DNA of 64,000 bases from Meloidogyne chitwoodi (lineage: Eukaryota > Nematoda > Chromadorea > Rhabditida > Meloidogynidae), in contig JACZZP010000010.1 in the NCBI GenBank assembly GCA_015183035.1, positions 2,232,001 to 2,296,000 on the forward strand, read 5' to 3'. Positions 48,930-61,919 of this stretch are shown in pieces (within the stretch, counting starts at the first letter, position 1; every line of letters starts with the position of its first letter). The position numbers were made by a program, and so were the translations under genes. The notes beneath the pieces were generated by a model, which searched no databases, was not told the DNA's origin, and saw only the letters and a program-made list of their open reading frames with translations.

Positions 48930-51721
48930 ATGGCCTTCCTTCGTAAAAAGAAGGTAAAATTCAACGTTGAACTTGTAGTGCAAAAATTGACAGATGTTCC
49001 TTTGCTTAATGCAGTTATATTTGCAAAGGTTTTTTTCAACATTTCAAGAGAAATTGTCAAATTAAATTTAAAGGTTCGTCTACTCGAAGGAGGGTCTTTC
49101 GTCGGCGTTACATTGCACAGACCAGTTTGTTCACATCAAGTTGATTTTATGAGTCCTTCCGTTTCTCGACGATTTAATAGTTCAGAACCTTTGAACATTC
49201 GTCTAAGAAGTAGAACAAATAGTGGACAATTTTATTCAAATGCTAATGTTCATAGGTTTGTATTTTACTTCTTATTATGACTCAGCTTTATTTAACTCGG
49301 AAATTCTTTCAAAAATCTGATAGATTGGTCAGAAACTGATGAGGATTTTATCCAACAAGTTTCAGTTTTTCTTCAATTTGAAATTTTTTATAAATAAATT
49401 ATCCCATCTAAAACTCTAAATATTACCCCTTCTCAACTTAATAATACTTTATTTTTTAGGCATAGTACAACAGACATAATTGATGACATTTCCCTTTTCT
49501 CTGAATCTTCCCAAAATTCCTTACAAGAAGAAGTACAACAAAAACAGCAATGTTCCTCTTCCCCAGCTTCACAACATAAAAAATTTCAACAAATTGAAAG
49601 GCGTCATTCTTTAACTGAACGTTCTCCTCGTTATTATGATGCAATGCCAGATTTTGGAACATTAATAGAAGAAAAAGGAACTAGCGGAATTGATAGTCAA
49701 ATGAAAAATGAATTGAAAGAAAAGCCACAACAAAAATTGCAAAAAAATTTTGAGGTTTTTTGTTTAATAAATTTACAAGATTCTTTTTGTTTATTTGGTA
49801 CTTTGATTTGTCCCCCAAAAAATCATTAAAACAAAATTTTTTTATTATTGTTTACAAATGATAGCTTATTTGAAAGAGCTCATCAAGCTGTTTCGAATGA
49901 GACACCAAAATCAATAAATGTGATTAGAAATCTTTGGATAAAATTATACTTAAAAAAACAAGTTCATTCTTGGTGATATCGAGGTTGTTTTCTTCATCCA
50001 ACGGTCTTAAATTGTTCAAACTTTTAAAATTTATCCCACAGTGATTTTGGTCTCATTTAGCAGCTGAACGTGCTCTTTCTAAGGAGCTATCTTTTCACAA
50101 ATACATAATAATAAAAAAGATGTGGTACAAACCAAAGATTCTTTCTTTTTAAGCAGCCTGATTACTTCATTGATGAACTCGGCAATTTGGCTTATGCAGA
50201 AAAAAATACACAACCTTTTGTTTTTGTTTGTTATATTCCTTATGATTCTAAATATACAGGAGAATTGGAGGTTTTCTTTTTGTTTAAATTTTTTATTTTC
50301 TTCTCTTTCTTTTTAGGCTTGTCGATTTAAAATTTCATTGAGAAAGGTTTTTTTTAAATTAATTAATTTTAAAAAAATATTTTTTTGTTCAGGAAGACCG
50401 TGCTGGACGAAATCCACAAAAATTAGGTTTTGTTATTATCAATCTTTCCGAATTTGCTGGTAGTGGTTCTACCGGTGTTGAAAAATCATTTTTACTTGAT
50501 GGATATGTTACAAGTCAAAGACAAGATAATTCTCGTGTTCACATTTTTATTCGAATGCAGCATAATTCATCTGATCCTCTTTTTAAAGTGTATGTTTTTT
50601 TGAACTTTTTTTAAAAAAAACCTCTCTTTTAAAGACCAAATTCTGCTGCATCTTTACAACTTTTTCAACAACAAAATGAAATTGAAGATGTTCATTTATT
50701 ATTACAACATGAACAATTGGGGCAATGGTTAAATCCTGTTGATAGACGTGCACCTTCTTCTTCATCACCAAATGAGAATATTGGAATTGTTGGAAATGTG
50801 TTATTATTAAATTCTAATAATTCAACAACTTGTTCTTCAGGTTTTTTTTTAATTATATATTTAATGGTTAGTTAAAGGCTAAAAAAAGGAAATGTTTAAC
50901 GCTTGCTAGAGTGATTTTAAAAAATTTTTTAAAAGATTTTTTTCTTTTTATAAATAGATTTTGAAAAACAAATAAAATTTTTTTTATTTAATTTTAGCAA
51001 TAACTACTAATCAAATTCCTATTGATTCTTCAAATAATTTAAATTTACCTTTAACATCAACAACAACTATACAATCATTAAATTATAATAGTAATAATAA
51101 TAATAGTGGTGGAGGAGGAGGTCCAATTTCATTATTAGCAAATTCTTTACATTTAACTGGAACAAATAATAATAATTGTTCTTCTTCTTTACAACAACAA
51201 GGATTACGAGAAGGTTCTTCTTTTATTATTACATGTCTTTCTTCTTCTTCTTCTTCTACTATTCCAACAACAATTTCATCAATTTCAAATACTTTTCCAA
51301 CTGTTCCAGGTGGTTTAGGACATAATATGTCAATGAGAGTACAAAGAACTAGACGTGATCCTGGAGATGTTATTGATGAGGTTTTTACGTTTTTTAGCTT
51401 CAAATTTTTGTGACGAAATGTCCAAATTTTCGTATTGTGACAAAATGTCCAAATTTTCGTATTGTGACAAAATGTCCAAAAATTTTCTTTTTGTGACAAA
51501 ATGTCCAAATTTTATTTTTGTGACAAAATGTCCAAAAAATTTTTGGACATTTTGTCAAAAATTTTTTTAAACAGGTTTTGGCTGAAAATTGTGCAACAAT
51601 TTATTCTAAAAAACAACCAACAACATCATCAATTGTTGAATTTAATAATAATAATAATTGTATTATTAATAATAATGATGAAAATGTTGCAGAAAGTGAT
51701 GATGAATATAAATCATCTTAA
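48930..51721 (+). CDS. sym-3: FAM102/EEIG1 family protein with NT-C2 domain
   Basis: Nine exons: 48930-49028, 49074-49255, 49460-49754, 50154-50270, 50317-50346, 50393-50589, 50635-50840, 50998-51380, 51575-51721; 1656 nt, 551 aa. Family match: MAFLRKKKVKFNVELVVQKL, VRLLEGGSF, then VFVCYIP, CRFKISLRKEDRAG, KLGFVIINLSEFAGSGST, SFLLDGY, RQDNSRVHIFIRMQ. This is the N-terminal C2 (NT-C2) domain of EEIG1/FAM102 and C. elegans SYM-3, a membrane-associated protein linked to epidermal/muscle attachment. Odd: the domain is split by about 160 residues (about 45-208) of Ser/Gln-rich sequence not found in the human protein. The C-terminal half is Ser/Asn-rich and disordered; DPGDVIDEVLAEN matches the conserved C-terminal helix. 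The start ATG equals the human one. Confidence 0.9.
51410..51555 (+). repeat. About 27-bp tandem repeat in sym-3 intron 8
   Basis: Five or more copies of TGTCCAAATTTTCGTATTGTGACAAAA, ending in an inverted pair (TTTTTGGACATTTTGTCAAA). The core GACAAAATGTCC is the reverse complement of the core at 63.15-63.27 kb. Confidence 0.88.
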
Positions 51722-52253
51722 AAATTAAAAAAAAATATTTTTTTATAGAAGAATAGAAAAAAAATTATATAAAATTAATGTATACAATTTTAGAGCCATA
51801 TAAAAATAAAGAAAATTAATATTTTGAAAAAAATTTAATTTTGACAAATTGAGAGAAGATTTAATTTTTTGAAAAGATTTTTTTTTTGGTCGAGATTTTT
51901 TTACTTTTTTTTTGTTAAAGTTTTATTTTTTAGGTCACTGGGGGCAACCTGTAATAATAAATAATATATTTTTCTTCTTTTTATAATTTTCCTCTTTTCA
52001 TGGATTTTTTTGGAAAAAAAAATTGGCCACCTTTTTTTAAAAAAAAATATTTTATTTTTTTTTAAATAATATTTTAGTAAAGAAAAATGTATTTTATTAT
52101 TATTTATTTATATTTTTTTGAGGCTTACTGCTGCGATTTTTTTAAATTATTTTCCTTCAGTTTTTCAAAAAAAAAAAGAAGTATTTTTATCAAAATAGTA
52201 AATAATGTTTTTCTTGTTGTTTGGTTATATTTATTATTTTTAATGATAATAAA
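51722..52253. other. Intergenic region
   Basis: A/T-rich spacer with long homopolymers between two same-strand genes. Nothing recognised. Confidence 0.4.
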
Positions 52254-53780
52254 ATGCAACAAAATGATGAGAAAAAAATAATTATTTTTATATTTTTAAA
52301 TATAATATTATTTACAGGTTTTTTTTAAATTAATTTTAAATATTTATTATTATTTTTAAGAAACATTTGTTGTTGTTCCTATAAATTCAACAATTGAAAG
52401 GAGGAGAGCACCTATATTAAAGTTTGTTTGTTTTTAAATTTTTATTAAGTGTGAGAAGATTTTTTTTTTTTTTAATTTATTTGTGAAAATAATAAGATAT
52501 TTTTTAAATTATTTTTTTTGTGGAGAATATTGCTATTTTGAAGAGAATTATTTGAATCAAATGTCTCTAAAAATTTTTTTTTTAAATTTAATTTAATTTT
52601 TAAAGTGATGCATTAACTTCAAATGAAACTTTGGCAGCTGGTAGAAATGCTTTTTTAATGAGTCATCTTTTTGAAAGAATTAATAATAATTTTACAAAAA
52701 ATGTAGTACAAAAACAGAAGCAAAATTTGATTATTAATGAAACAAAAGGAAACGAAGAAGAATTAATTTTTAAGGTTTTTTTTAAATAAAAATAAATAAA
52801 TAATTTAAAAATTAAAGGATTGTTCACAACAATGGATAAAACCAATAAATAATAATTTTGAAAAAAAAATATTAAATGAAAATAATAATAATAATACTTT
52901 TATAATATTTGGAACAACAGAGAAAACAGGTTTTTTTTAAAAAACAATAATTATAAAATTTTTTTTCAAATTAATTTAATTATTTTTTTTTGAAGAAATT
53001 AATTCTTCTTTTTTTGATGATAATAATAATAATGAAGCTACAAATCCTTTTATTTTTCCTCCAACAGAATTGGCAATATTAAATAAACAACAAATTGTTG
53101 ATTATCCAAAATGGTTAAAAATTGTATTTTTTTGTGTTATTGGTATTAATTATATTTTATTTTTTTTTTAACTTTAAAAAAAAAAGGTTTTGGAATTACT
53201 TTTTTTCTTTTAATGCTTTTATTTGGCCTTATAACACGTTGTGAAAATGCGACAACAACAACAAATAATAATATTGAAGAAAATAATAATGTTGAAATAG
53301 TAGAAGAAGAAGAAGAACAAATAATAAATAGGCCAAGTGGAAGAAGTAATGGTGAACAACAACAAAAAATTACTACTAAATATTCTTCTTCTGAAGAAAC
53401 AAAAGGTTTTTTTAATTTTTTGAGTATTTTTGGATGAGATGTTTTTTCATAATTTTTTTTGTGGTTGGTAGAGATTTGAATTTATTATTAAAAAAGGAGA
53501 AGAGACATTAGAATCTGGAAAAATTCTTTTATTAAAGATTATTCTTATTTTTTAATTTTATAAAATAAAAAAAAAAGATTATTTAATTATTATTTTAGCC
53601 ATTTCTTCACTTAAAAATAATAATAATCGTATTATTCCAATAAAAAGTAATAATAGTGGAAGTATTGTAGTAGTACAACAAAAACAACCAATAACAACAG
53701 CAACATCTTCTTCTTCAAAAAATAATTACCCAGCAAAAAATTTAATTTTTTCTTCTCCACCTGGTTTTGTTGTTAATTAA
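52254..53780 (+). CDS. Uncharacterised single-pass membrane protein
   Basis: Seven exons: 52254-52317, 52361-52421, 52606-52774, 52818-52929, 52996-53142, 53187-53405, 53599-53780; 954 nt, 317 aa. Family not recognised. The N-terminus (KKIIIFIFLNIILFT) is a signal peptide. An Asn-rich lumenal/extracellular part of about 150 residues has several N-glycosylation sites (NST, NET, NFT). A second hydrophobic stretch (about 176-202, FFCVIG then GFGITFFLLMLLFGLI) is a membrane span. The tail is rich in Asn, Glu, Gln and Ser. All six introns are GT-AG and phases agree. The N-rich composition suggests slippage-prone coding DNA rather than a folded domain. No neighbour relationship suggests a function. 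Confidence 0.65.
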
Positions 53781-55032
53781 TAAATTAAAAATAATTATTT
53801 TAAAAAAATGAAATGAAAAAAAATTTTTTTTCAAAAGGGTATAAATTTTTCCTAAAAAAATATATATTTTTTTTTTAATTTGTTCATTTTAGTGGAAATA
53901 TTTTTTTCTTTTGTTTTTTTTTTATATTGTCTAAAAATTCAAAGGAAAAAAAATTTTTAAGTAAATTCTTTTTATTTTTTTTAAATTATAGATAAGGTAA
54001 AAATAAGAGATATTTTCTCTAACTGCTGGGAATATTGGAGTCTGTGAATTTTTGATGAGCATATTTTTATTTTTTTTGAAAGTGAAAATATATTTATAAA
54101 TTTCCCACGTGTTTTTTTTTATTTTTATATATATATAGTTTTTTTAATCAGATTTTTTTTTTTCTGACTCAAAAGGTGTGGTTGTTAAAAAAATAAAAAT
54201 GTTCTCTTTCTTTTTTTTTTGTTTTAATTAAATATAAACATTAAAAAATAGGGAGCGGCACAGAGTTGAAATTTAAAACCTTTAAAAGGATTTTTTGTTT
54301 ATAAAAATAATTGTTTTATTTTTTAGTCTATAACCTTTTTTTATTTTTTAAGGTCAAAAACTGCTGAGAGATTTTTTTATTAATTATTTAAAAAAAAAAT
54401 TTTGTAATATTAGAGAAATTCTCTCTTCTTTTTACCTTATCTTTTTTATTTCTCTAACACTTTTTTTTAATAATTAATTTTAAAGATTATTAAAAATAAT
54501 TTTGTTATTTTTTTATTGCGTGGGTGTGTTTATTGAAGGGAGGATTGTTTTTTTTATTTATTTATAGGTTGTTGAGAACCTTATATTTTTGGCATTTTTG
54601 CTGTTATTATTTTTGGCCCGATTTTTTTTCCTTCTATATATATCTATTGCAAAAAAACGGCTTTTTCCCCTCTTATTATTTTCTTTAAAAAGAGATTTTT
54701 CCACTTTATTTTTTTTAAATTGCGCTAATATATTTATGTGAGAGATTTACAACAAAAAAAAGGGGGGAAGTCTGTTAAGAGGAGAGAGGTAATTTCCTTC
54801 TTCCTCTTCTTGAGAAGGGTTATTATTATTATTGAAAATATATATATTCGCCTTATTTTGGCATTTTTCTCCAATTTTTTTTTCTTCATTTTTTTATAAA
54901 AATTTTCCTATCATTTACACACATTTTTCTGTTATAGAAAGATTTAAAAATAAATAAATATTTTAATTAATTGAATTTTTGAAAGTAAATTTACTTTTCT
55001 TTCTGTTAATATTTTTTAATAAAATTAAAAAA
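53781..55032. other. Intergenic region upstream of cat-1
   Basis: About 1.25 kb, T-rich on the plus strand. It should contain the cat-1 promoter. A purine-rich GAGAGG patch is at 54760-54790 and a (TTA)n tract near 54830. No repeat element or gene. Confidence 0.45.
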
Positions 55033-58000
55033 ATGGATTTGATAAATAATTTTGTTTTGCGTTATCGTCAAAATAGAAAAATGCTTCTTGCAATTGTTTA
55101 TGTAGCAATATTTTTGGATAATATGTTGCTAACTACAGTGGTTAGTTGATTTGAAAATAACGCGGTTAAAAAATTTGCAACGAAAAGTACAGTAATTAAC
55201 TTGGATATTTTGTCATTAAAATAGCCAAATTAAAAATGACGTTTCAACGCTAATTTTTTAAATTAGCGTTTAAACGTCCTTTACGTTTTAAGTTTTTAAT
55301 TTTTTACAAATTTATGTATTCTTCTTAAATTTTTCTAATTTTTTTTTTCAATTAAAGGTACCAATTATTCCTGAATATTTATTGCGTATTCAACATCCAA
55401 ATTCTACAGATTTACTTTTAAATGATAAATTTGATGATTTGCCTTTAACGAAAGAAGAATTGGAAATTTATTCTAATCAAAAAATAAGTAAGCGTCAATA
55501 TTTGTCTTGGGATAGCCCTGATTGGAATGAAGAAGAAGACGAAGAAAATGAAGATGATGATTTTAATAAAAAGAAAGGATCTAGAAGAAAATCACAAGTT
55601 TGTTTTATTTTTAACTATATGGGTAGTTTGCTCTGAATACTTAAAGGCACTAGTTGTCCGTTAAAATATATAAAGTCCATGGTGTAGTGGTTGCGTTCTC
55701 GACTTTTGTTTAATTGGTATGTAGGTTCGTTGCCTGGTGCTAGTTGGGGTTATTTATCTGCATTCCCTGGCTTAAGTTGAACGCCTTGATCGATGCCATA
55801 GTTTAAATTTTATTTTTGTAATATACATCTTTCCTTTAATTCTTATTTGTTTTTAGTTTTAATTCTTTTTTTCATTACAGTTAAAATCAAACAAAAATAA
55901 TATTCCTCGCAGCAAAAATAAAGGAGGAACTTCTATGATGAGAACTCCTTCAATTGAAAAACCTATAGAATTTGTCAACAATGATTATGAAACACTTCCT
56001 GGAAGAATTAATTTAGGAGGAGAAAAGGTTTATTTTTATAGAAAAATTTATTTTTTTTTACAATTTTTAGGAACAAAACAATCAATTAGATGATAATTTT
56101 TATATTCAATCAAATCAAAAAATTAAAAATTTAACAAAATTAAAACAATATTATCGTTCACAAAAACAACGTTTACGACATGAAGCTTTATCTGAAGAAA
56201 ATGTTCATGTTGGATTAATGTTTGGTTCAAAAGCTTTAATTCAATTAATTACAAATCCTTTGTAAGGAGGTTTTTTTATTATTAATAAATTTAATTTAAC
56301 AAGAATTAGACTTTTAATTAATTATTTTTTTAATTTTTAGAATTGGACCATTAACAAACAAGTAAAAAATTATTTTTTTTTAATAAGAATTTATTCTTTT
56401 TTTTAATCCTAAGGATTGGTTATACAGTACCAATGTTTGGTGGTATGTTTTGTAAATTAAAAAAAAATAAAAAAGACTAAATGTCTCTCATTCTCTATTT
56501 TTTAAAGGTTTTATTATTTTATTTTTGTCAACACTTTTATTTGCTTTTGGTAGTTCATTTAGTTCACTTTGGTTAGCACGTGCTTTACAAGGTTTTTTTT
56601 AAAAAAGATTATTTTTAAAAATATTTTTAAGGTGTTGGGTCAGCGTGTACAAGCACTTCAGGTTTTTTTTGAAAAAATTAATTTTATTACTTTATTAAAA
56701 AAAAAGGTATGGGAATGCTTGCCCAAGCTTATCCAGATGATGCTGAACGTGGAAGTGCAATGGGTATTGCTTTGGGTGGATTAGCATTGGGTGTTCTTGT
56801 TGGACCGCCTTATGGAGGGTATTAATTATATTTTTTTATTTTATTTATTTTTTTCTAAAAGTTTATTATATCAATGGTCAGGAAAAGAACTTCCATTTAT
56901 TTTACTTGCATTACTTGCTTTATTTGATGGAAGTTTGTTTTTATTTTTTTTATTTAATTAAAATTTTATTTTTTAAGCTGTTCAATTTTTATTATTACAA
57001 CCTAAAATTGATAGAGGAGAACCTGAAGGAACGGCAATTTTAGAATTAATAAAGGATCCTTATATTGTTGTTGCTGCAGGTTTTTTTTTAATTAAAAAAA
57101 AATTTTTTTAACTTGTGGACAAAATGGTCAAATTCATAATGGTCAATTGAGGGAATAATGTTTTTATTTTGACTATTATAAGTTGAAAATTTTTTTTTGT
57201 AAATATGAATTTTTATGTTTTAAAAATTAAAAGGACTTGGACTGACCATTATGTCATTTATCATTTTGTCCATTGAACATATTTAATGGAAAATTGTTTT
57301 TTTTTAATTTAATAATTTTTTTAAAGGATCAATAACAATTGGTAATTTGGGTATTGCAATACTTGAACCTTCCCTTCCTCTTTGGATGATGGAAAGTTGG
57401 TCTGGTAAGTTTTTTTTTAAAATATTTTTATAATTAAAAAAAATTTTTTTAGCAACATCATTTGAAAGAGGAGCTGCATTTCTAGTATAAAAAATTGTTA
57501 AAAAATATATTTAATATTTTTTTCTAATTAAAGCCAGCTTCAATTTCTTATATGATTGGAACAAATATTTTTGGACCTTTAGCACATAAAATTGGAAGGT
57601 TTTTTTATTTAATTTAATTTTTTTTAATTATTATTTTTTTTAAAAAAAAGATGGTTAAGTACATTTATTGGAATTGTTGTAATTGGATTTTGTTTAATTT
57701 TGGTTTATTTTTTTATTTATTTTTTCTTTTAAATTTTATTTTTTTTTAAGATTCCTTCAGCAGAATCAATTTATGGACTTATTCTGCCTAATTTTTTTAT
57801 GGGATTTTCAATAGGTTTATTTTTATAAAATTATATTTATTTATATTTGTTTTTTAATTTTTTAAAGGAATGATTGATGCTTCAATGTTTCCAATGATGG
57901 GTTATATTGTTGATATTCGTCATGTTGGTATGAAGTATAAAAATAAATAGAGAGGTTTATTTTATTTTAAAAAAAGGTGTTTATGGTTCAATTTATGCAA

Positions 58001-58412
58001 TTGCTGATGCTGCTTTTTGTTTTGCATTTTTTCTTGGTCCTTTTTTTAGTGGTCCACTTGTACGATATGTTGGTTTTTCAAAGTAAGTGAATATTTAAAT
58101 GAAGAAAAATTTAAAAAAAATTATAGAATGATGTATTTCATAGCTGCAATAAATTTTTGTTATGCTCCTTTAATGTTTTTTCTACGAAATTTATCACCAA
58201 CAATACAACAACAATCTTCTGAAATAGAAGAAGAAGAACAACAAACATCATCAACAACTTATTTAAAACAACAACAAAATACTTTGAAAAATAAAATAAT
58301 TAATACACCTTTACTTTATGAAAAAATTGAAGGAATTAATGATGCACAATTATTATTTGGTTATGAACAACAACAAAAAAGAAATGGTTTTAATTCTGTT
58401 TGGGATGATTAG
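55033..58412 (+). CDS. cat-1: Vesicular monoamine transporter (SLC18/VMAT)
   Basis: Nineteen exons: 55033-55140, 55358-55597, 55881-56027, 56071-56261, 56341-56361, 56414-56442, 56508-56591, 56632-56661, 56707-56818, 56862-56932, 56978-57079, 57327-57404, 57453-57484, 57534-57598, 57651-57702, 57751-57814, 57868-57927, 57977-58082, 58127-58412; 1878 nt, 625 aa. It loads dopamine, serotonin and related amines into synaptic vesicles by proton exchange. Twelve membrane spans of the MFS type. VMAT-specific blocks: [106 protein letters not shown] matches VMAT better than the acetylcholine transporter UNC-17. Lumenal loop 1 is unusually long (about 170 residues) and acidic. Two exons are only 21 and 29 nt. 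Confidence 0.95.
55671..55746 (+). repeat. tRNA-like element T8, in cat-1 intron 2
   Basis: CATGGTGTAGTGGTTGCG is a strong D-arm/A-box and TAGGTTCGTTGCC a weakened B-box 45 nt on, followed by TGGTGC. Degenerate tRNA-like repeat. Confidence 0.55.
57105..57290 (+). repeat. Inverted GGACAAAATGG / CCATTTTGTCC pair in cat-1 intron 11
   Basis: TGTGGACAAAATGGTCAA near 57115 and a pair of motifs, GGACTGACCATTATGTC and CATTTTGTCCATTG, near 57235-57280 face each other. Same palindromic theme as the repeats at 51.4 and 63.2 kb. Confidence 0.6.
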
Positions 58413-58507
58413 AAGAAGAAAAAAGAAGAGGAACTTTTTTTATGATCTCGTTAATTTTTTAGTATTATACATATTAATTTTATTTTATAAGTGATTGATG
58501 CAACATT

Positions 58508-58579
58508 TTGGTGTAGTGGGAAAATTCTTCATTTTGTATCAAAAAAGTTGGTGGTTCGAATCCCGTTGGTGGTAAATAA
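58508..58579 (+). repeat. tRNA-like element T9
   Basis: TTTGGTGTAGTGGGAAAATTC (A-box part) and GGTGGTTCGAATCCCGTTGG (B-box) with trailing TGGTGG. Nearly the same boxes and spacing as T11 3.3 kb further on. No acceptor stem. Confidence 0.65.
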
Positions 58580-60191
58580 TATTTGAGACATGAAAAAAAA
58601 ACATTCTATTAGTTATTAATATGTTTTGTCCTTTTATGTTTCAAAAAAATTTTTTTAATTTTCTAGATTGTTTTTTATTTAAAGTTCTCTTTATATTCTT
58701 GTCAATCTTTTTTCATAACTAGTCATAAAATAATGTAACATAAAATAATATTTTTTAAGTGTATTATTTTTTAATGGATTAATTCCAGTTTATAATTATA
58801 TTTTATTAAACTTGACTTATTATAGCAGGACAAAAAAAAAAGAGGAAAAAGAAAGGAATGATTCTTTTGAAAGTACAGAAGAAAATAATGCAAAGGAGGT
58901 GACCTAAATTTTTTCTTTTGAATGTTCTATAAAAGGTAAAAAAATATAAACTTCGGGAAATTCTAATTTTGGTATATTTTTAAAGTAATTAACAAGTTTT
59001 GCCTAATATATTTATTTTTAGTATTTTGACATACATTAATGTAGATGTTAAGATGGTTAAATATGGATAAATGGAAGACTAGTTCCTGCTGATGAAAAAA
59101 AGTCCAACTTTGGCAATGAGACTCATTTTTGAGAAGATTTTGATAAATTCAGGAATGTCAAAGGTTTCTAAAAAATTTTTTATTTTGGGTTTATTAAGGA
59201 TTCTATTTTAATTGGCAATAAGTAGCAAGAAATTCTTTTTTTATGGTCACGTTCCTCCTTGCTCTTTTTTGACCTTTTAATATAAAATTATTCGCGCAGT
59301 CTCTCTCCTTTCTTTTTGCCTAAAAGAACTTTTAAAATTTTTTGGCGCTTCAATATCTTTTCATAAAAATAAATATTTTAAAAAGAGAGAATATATATTT
59401 GGGGACACTGTTTTTGTTGTCCTTTTTTCTTTTTTTTACTACTTAATGGTCAATCTTTTCTTCAAAGTTCTCTCTTTTATTTTTCTGTCAACTAAAATCG
59501 CACTGTGTTTAACGGTCACTACCAACACTTCTTTTTTTGTTTGTTCATTCCATCACTTTAAGTATAGAGATATTTATTCTTTTTTGACATTATATACTTA
59601 AATATATATAAATAAATAAATATTTAACATTATGGCCACATTTTTCTTTTAATAAAAATTTATTTATTTTTATTGGCAATTTTTTTGAATACAAAATTTG
59701 ATCAAAAAATAATAATTTTTTTATTTGAACGACCAAAAAAAAATTAAAAATAAATTTTCCCTCAATTTTCTCTATATATTTTTACTCTCAAAAAGGCGCT
59801 TATTGTCATCTTTATTTGTGAACGAAAATTAACTTCAATTTTTTTCTTCTTCTTCTAAAAAACGTGTTATTATATTTTAGGCTTATATTTGTTTGTTTGT
59901 TGTTTTGTTGTGTTGGCATTTTCAAAAATAAAAAAACTCTTCCAATAAAAATATATATTATTTTTATTTATTTATATTCTTTGCCTTTTTTTACATTATT
60001 TTATATATCTAAATTTTTTATTTTTAAATACAAATTTTCTTTTTTTTATTCTTATTAAAATTCACCCAGTTAAGTAAAAATAAATACCACCACAAACTTT
60101 CCTTAAAAAAATATTATTTTTTTTTCTTAAAAATATATTAAATATGTCTATTTTATTTTTTCTTAATCTATAAGAAAAAAATTAAATTAAT

Positions 60192-60277
60192 TTCCCGATG
60201 ATGGGATCGAACCCGAGACCTTCACTTTTTAATAAACTTGAAAATCGGCAGTTTCTTCCACTTAACCAAACGTAGCT
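60192..60277 (-). repeat. tRNA-like element T10, class II-like
   Basis: Minus strand: TTTGGTTAAGTGG (A-box) and CTCGGGTTCGATCCCATCAT (B-box) with a longer middle than the others, as in serine/leucine tRNAs with a long variable arm. The 5' acceptor strand does not pair with the 3' end, so I do not call it functional. It is the best candidate in the set for a decayed true tRNA gene. Confidence 0.5.
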
Positions 60278-60398
60278 TTTCTTAAAACTTTATTAAAATG
60301 TTCTCTATTTTCTTTAATTTTTTCATTAAAATATTTGTTGTTGGGAAAAAAAATTCTTAACCAAAAACGGCGCTATCTTTCACGCATATAAACACTTG

Positions 60399-60606
60399 TT
60401 ATTTTTTGAGGAATGATGATTCACTCTATGAAATAGTGAAAAGAAAAAATAAAAAATACGTCGAATTAAGGCATGCAATGTCATATAAAATGAAGAAAAG
60501 AATTATTTTTTGAGGAATGATGATTCACTCTATGAAATAGTGAAAAGAAAAAATAAAAAATACGTCGAATTAAGGCATGCAATGTCATATAAAATGAAGA
60601 AAAGAA
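60399..60606 (+). repeat. 104-bp direct tandem duplication
   Basis: Two adjacent copies of a segment beginning TTATTTTTTGAGGAATGATG and ending near AAAATGAAGAAAAGAA, with no difference that I can see. A recent slippage or unequal-exchange event. Confidence 0.92.
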
Positions 60607-61848
60607 AAGAAGAAAAATTGTTGTAGCGGTAAAAAAATCTTTTTTTTTTATGCAAAAATGGGAGAAAAAAGGCAATAATCAAAAAGAGTTTCGTTGTGAT
60701 TTTAGCTCTATATGGCAATAATAATAAAAGAAGAAAAAGATTCTCCTCTATATATTTTTAATAAAAACGTGAAGAAAAATAAAAAAGGAGAGAGAATTAA
60801 TGGCGATATTTTTTTCCAGTTTTTTTTTCTTCTTCTTCTCTTTTTGAAACAATTTTAGCTTCTGTGTGTAATTATAAAAAAGAAAAATCACACACGTCGC
60901 AGAGTAAAGAAGAGAAGGAAGGATAAAAATAAATGAAAATGGCAATTTGAAAAAAATAAGAGAATTTTTTTTTTTAAAAGGTATAATAAAAAATATTTAT
61001 TATTTGCTTTTACTAATATTGTGTGAAGGTAAGTGTAATTGTAAGACGTGAGATTAGAGTCAAAAAAGTGTTGGACATTTTTAAAGTTTAATTTTTTTAT
61101 TTGTATTTTTATATTCAATTTTACATTATCTATGTTTTCCCACTATTTTGACCATAAAAATGACTTTAATATTTCACCTAAATATATTTGTGGTGGCATT
61201 GAAATTTAAGTGTGATGAACAATGTGGAATTGACCATAAAAAAAGAAATTTCAAAAATAGGCCTAAAATCTAGTTTTTTTTAATATATTTTTTTTCTTAC
61301 AAATTCATTTATATATTTTCTGATCGATTTAAAAACGGCAACTAGAAAATAGTATTTTCTTTTTTTTCCCTTTTTTTTCGCTATTTTCCCCAACAAAACC
61401 CTTTAAAATCAACACATCAGTGCCAGTCTGCGCCTTTTATTTTTTTCTTCTCTTCTCCCTTCCAACATTTTTATTTTTTTTCTTCTCATTGTGTGTGCCA
61501 TTACTTCTTTAAAATATCTTCTCCCCCCCCAAACTCTCTTCTCTCTTTTTTTTTCCTCTTTTATTTTCACACTTTGTATGCACAGGGCATTTGTTGTTGT
61601 TGTTTTTGTATTTTTAAAATGATCAGCTTTCCCGCACAACAAAATAGGCGGGAAAATTCTTTTTTCTTTTTTTTTTTAATGAATAAAATTATATATATTA
61701 TTTATCTGCCAATAAGAGAATATTTAAAAAATGTTTTTTTTTTAAATATTTCCTCTTTTTATAGCTCTTTAATTTGTAAAAATTCATCTTTGGGAATTAA
61801 AAAAATATTATATTTATGCAGCTTTTTCAAATAAAACATTAAGTATGG

Positions 61849-61919
61849 TTTGGTGTAGTGGGAAAATTCAAAGTTTGGGTAGGAGTTGGGGCAGGTTCGA
61901 ATCCTGTTGGTGGAATTTA
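61849..61919 (+). repeat. tRNA-like element T11
   Basis: TTTGGTGTAGTGGGAAAATTC and GGGGCAGGTTCGAATCCTGT; the T stem GCAGG/CCTGT pairs fully with one wobble. It ends TTGGTGG like T9. The 5' acceptor strand is absent. Confidence 0.65.

Noticed and set aside
60192..60277. Functional serine/leucine tRNA gene
   Set aside because: A and B boxes are good, but the acceptor stem does not pair and the anticodon loop is not credible; kept as tRNA-like.
60481..61118. Several hydrophobic minus-strand frames
   Set aside because: Phe/Leu/Lys readings of A/T homopolymers; two of them arise from the 104-bp duplication.
61409..61834. 77- and 113-codon frames on opposite strands
   Set aside because: Low-complexity and mutually overlapping, with no splice context or family match.
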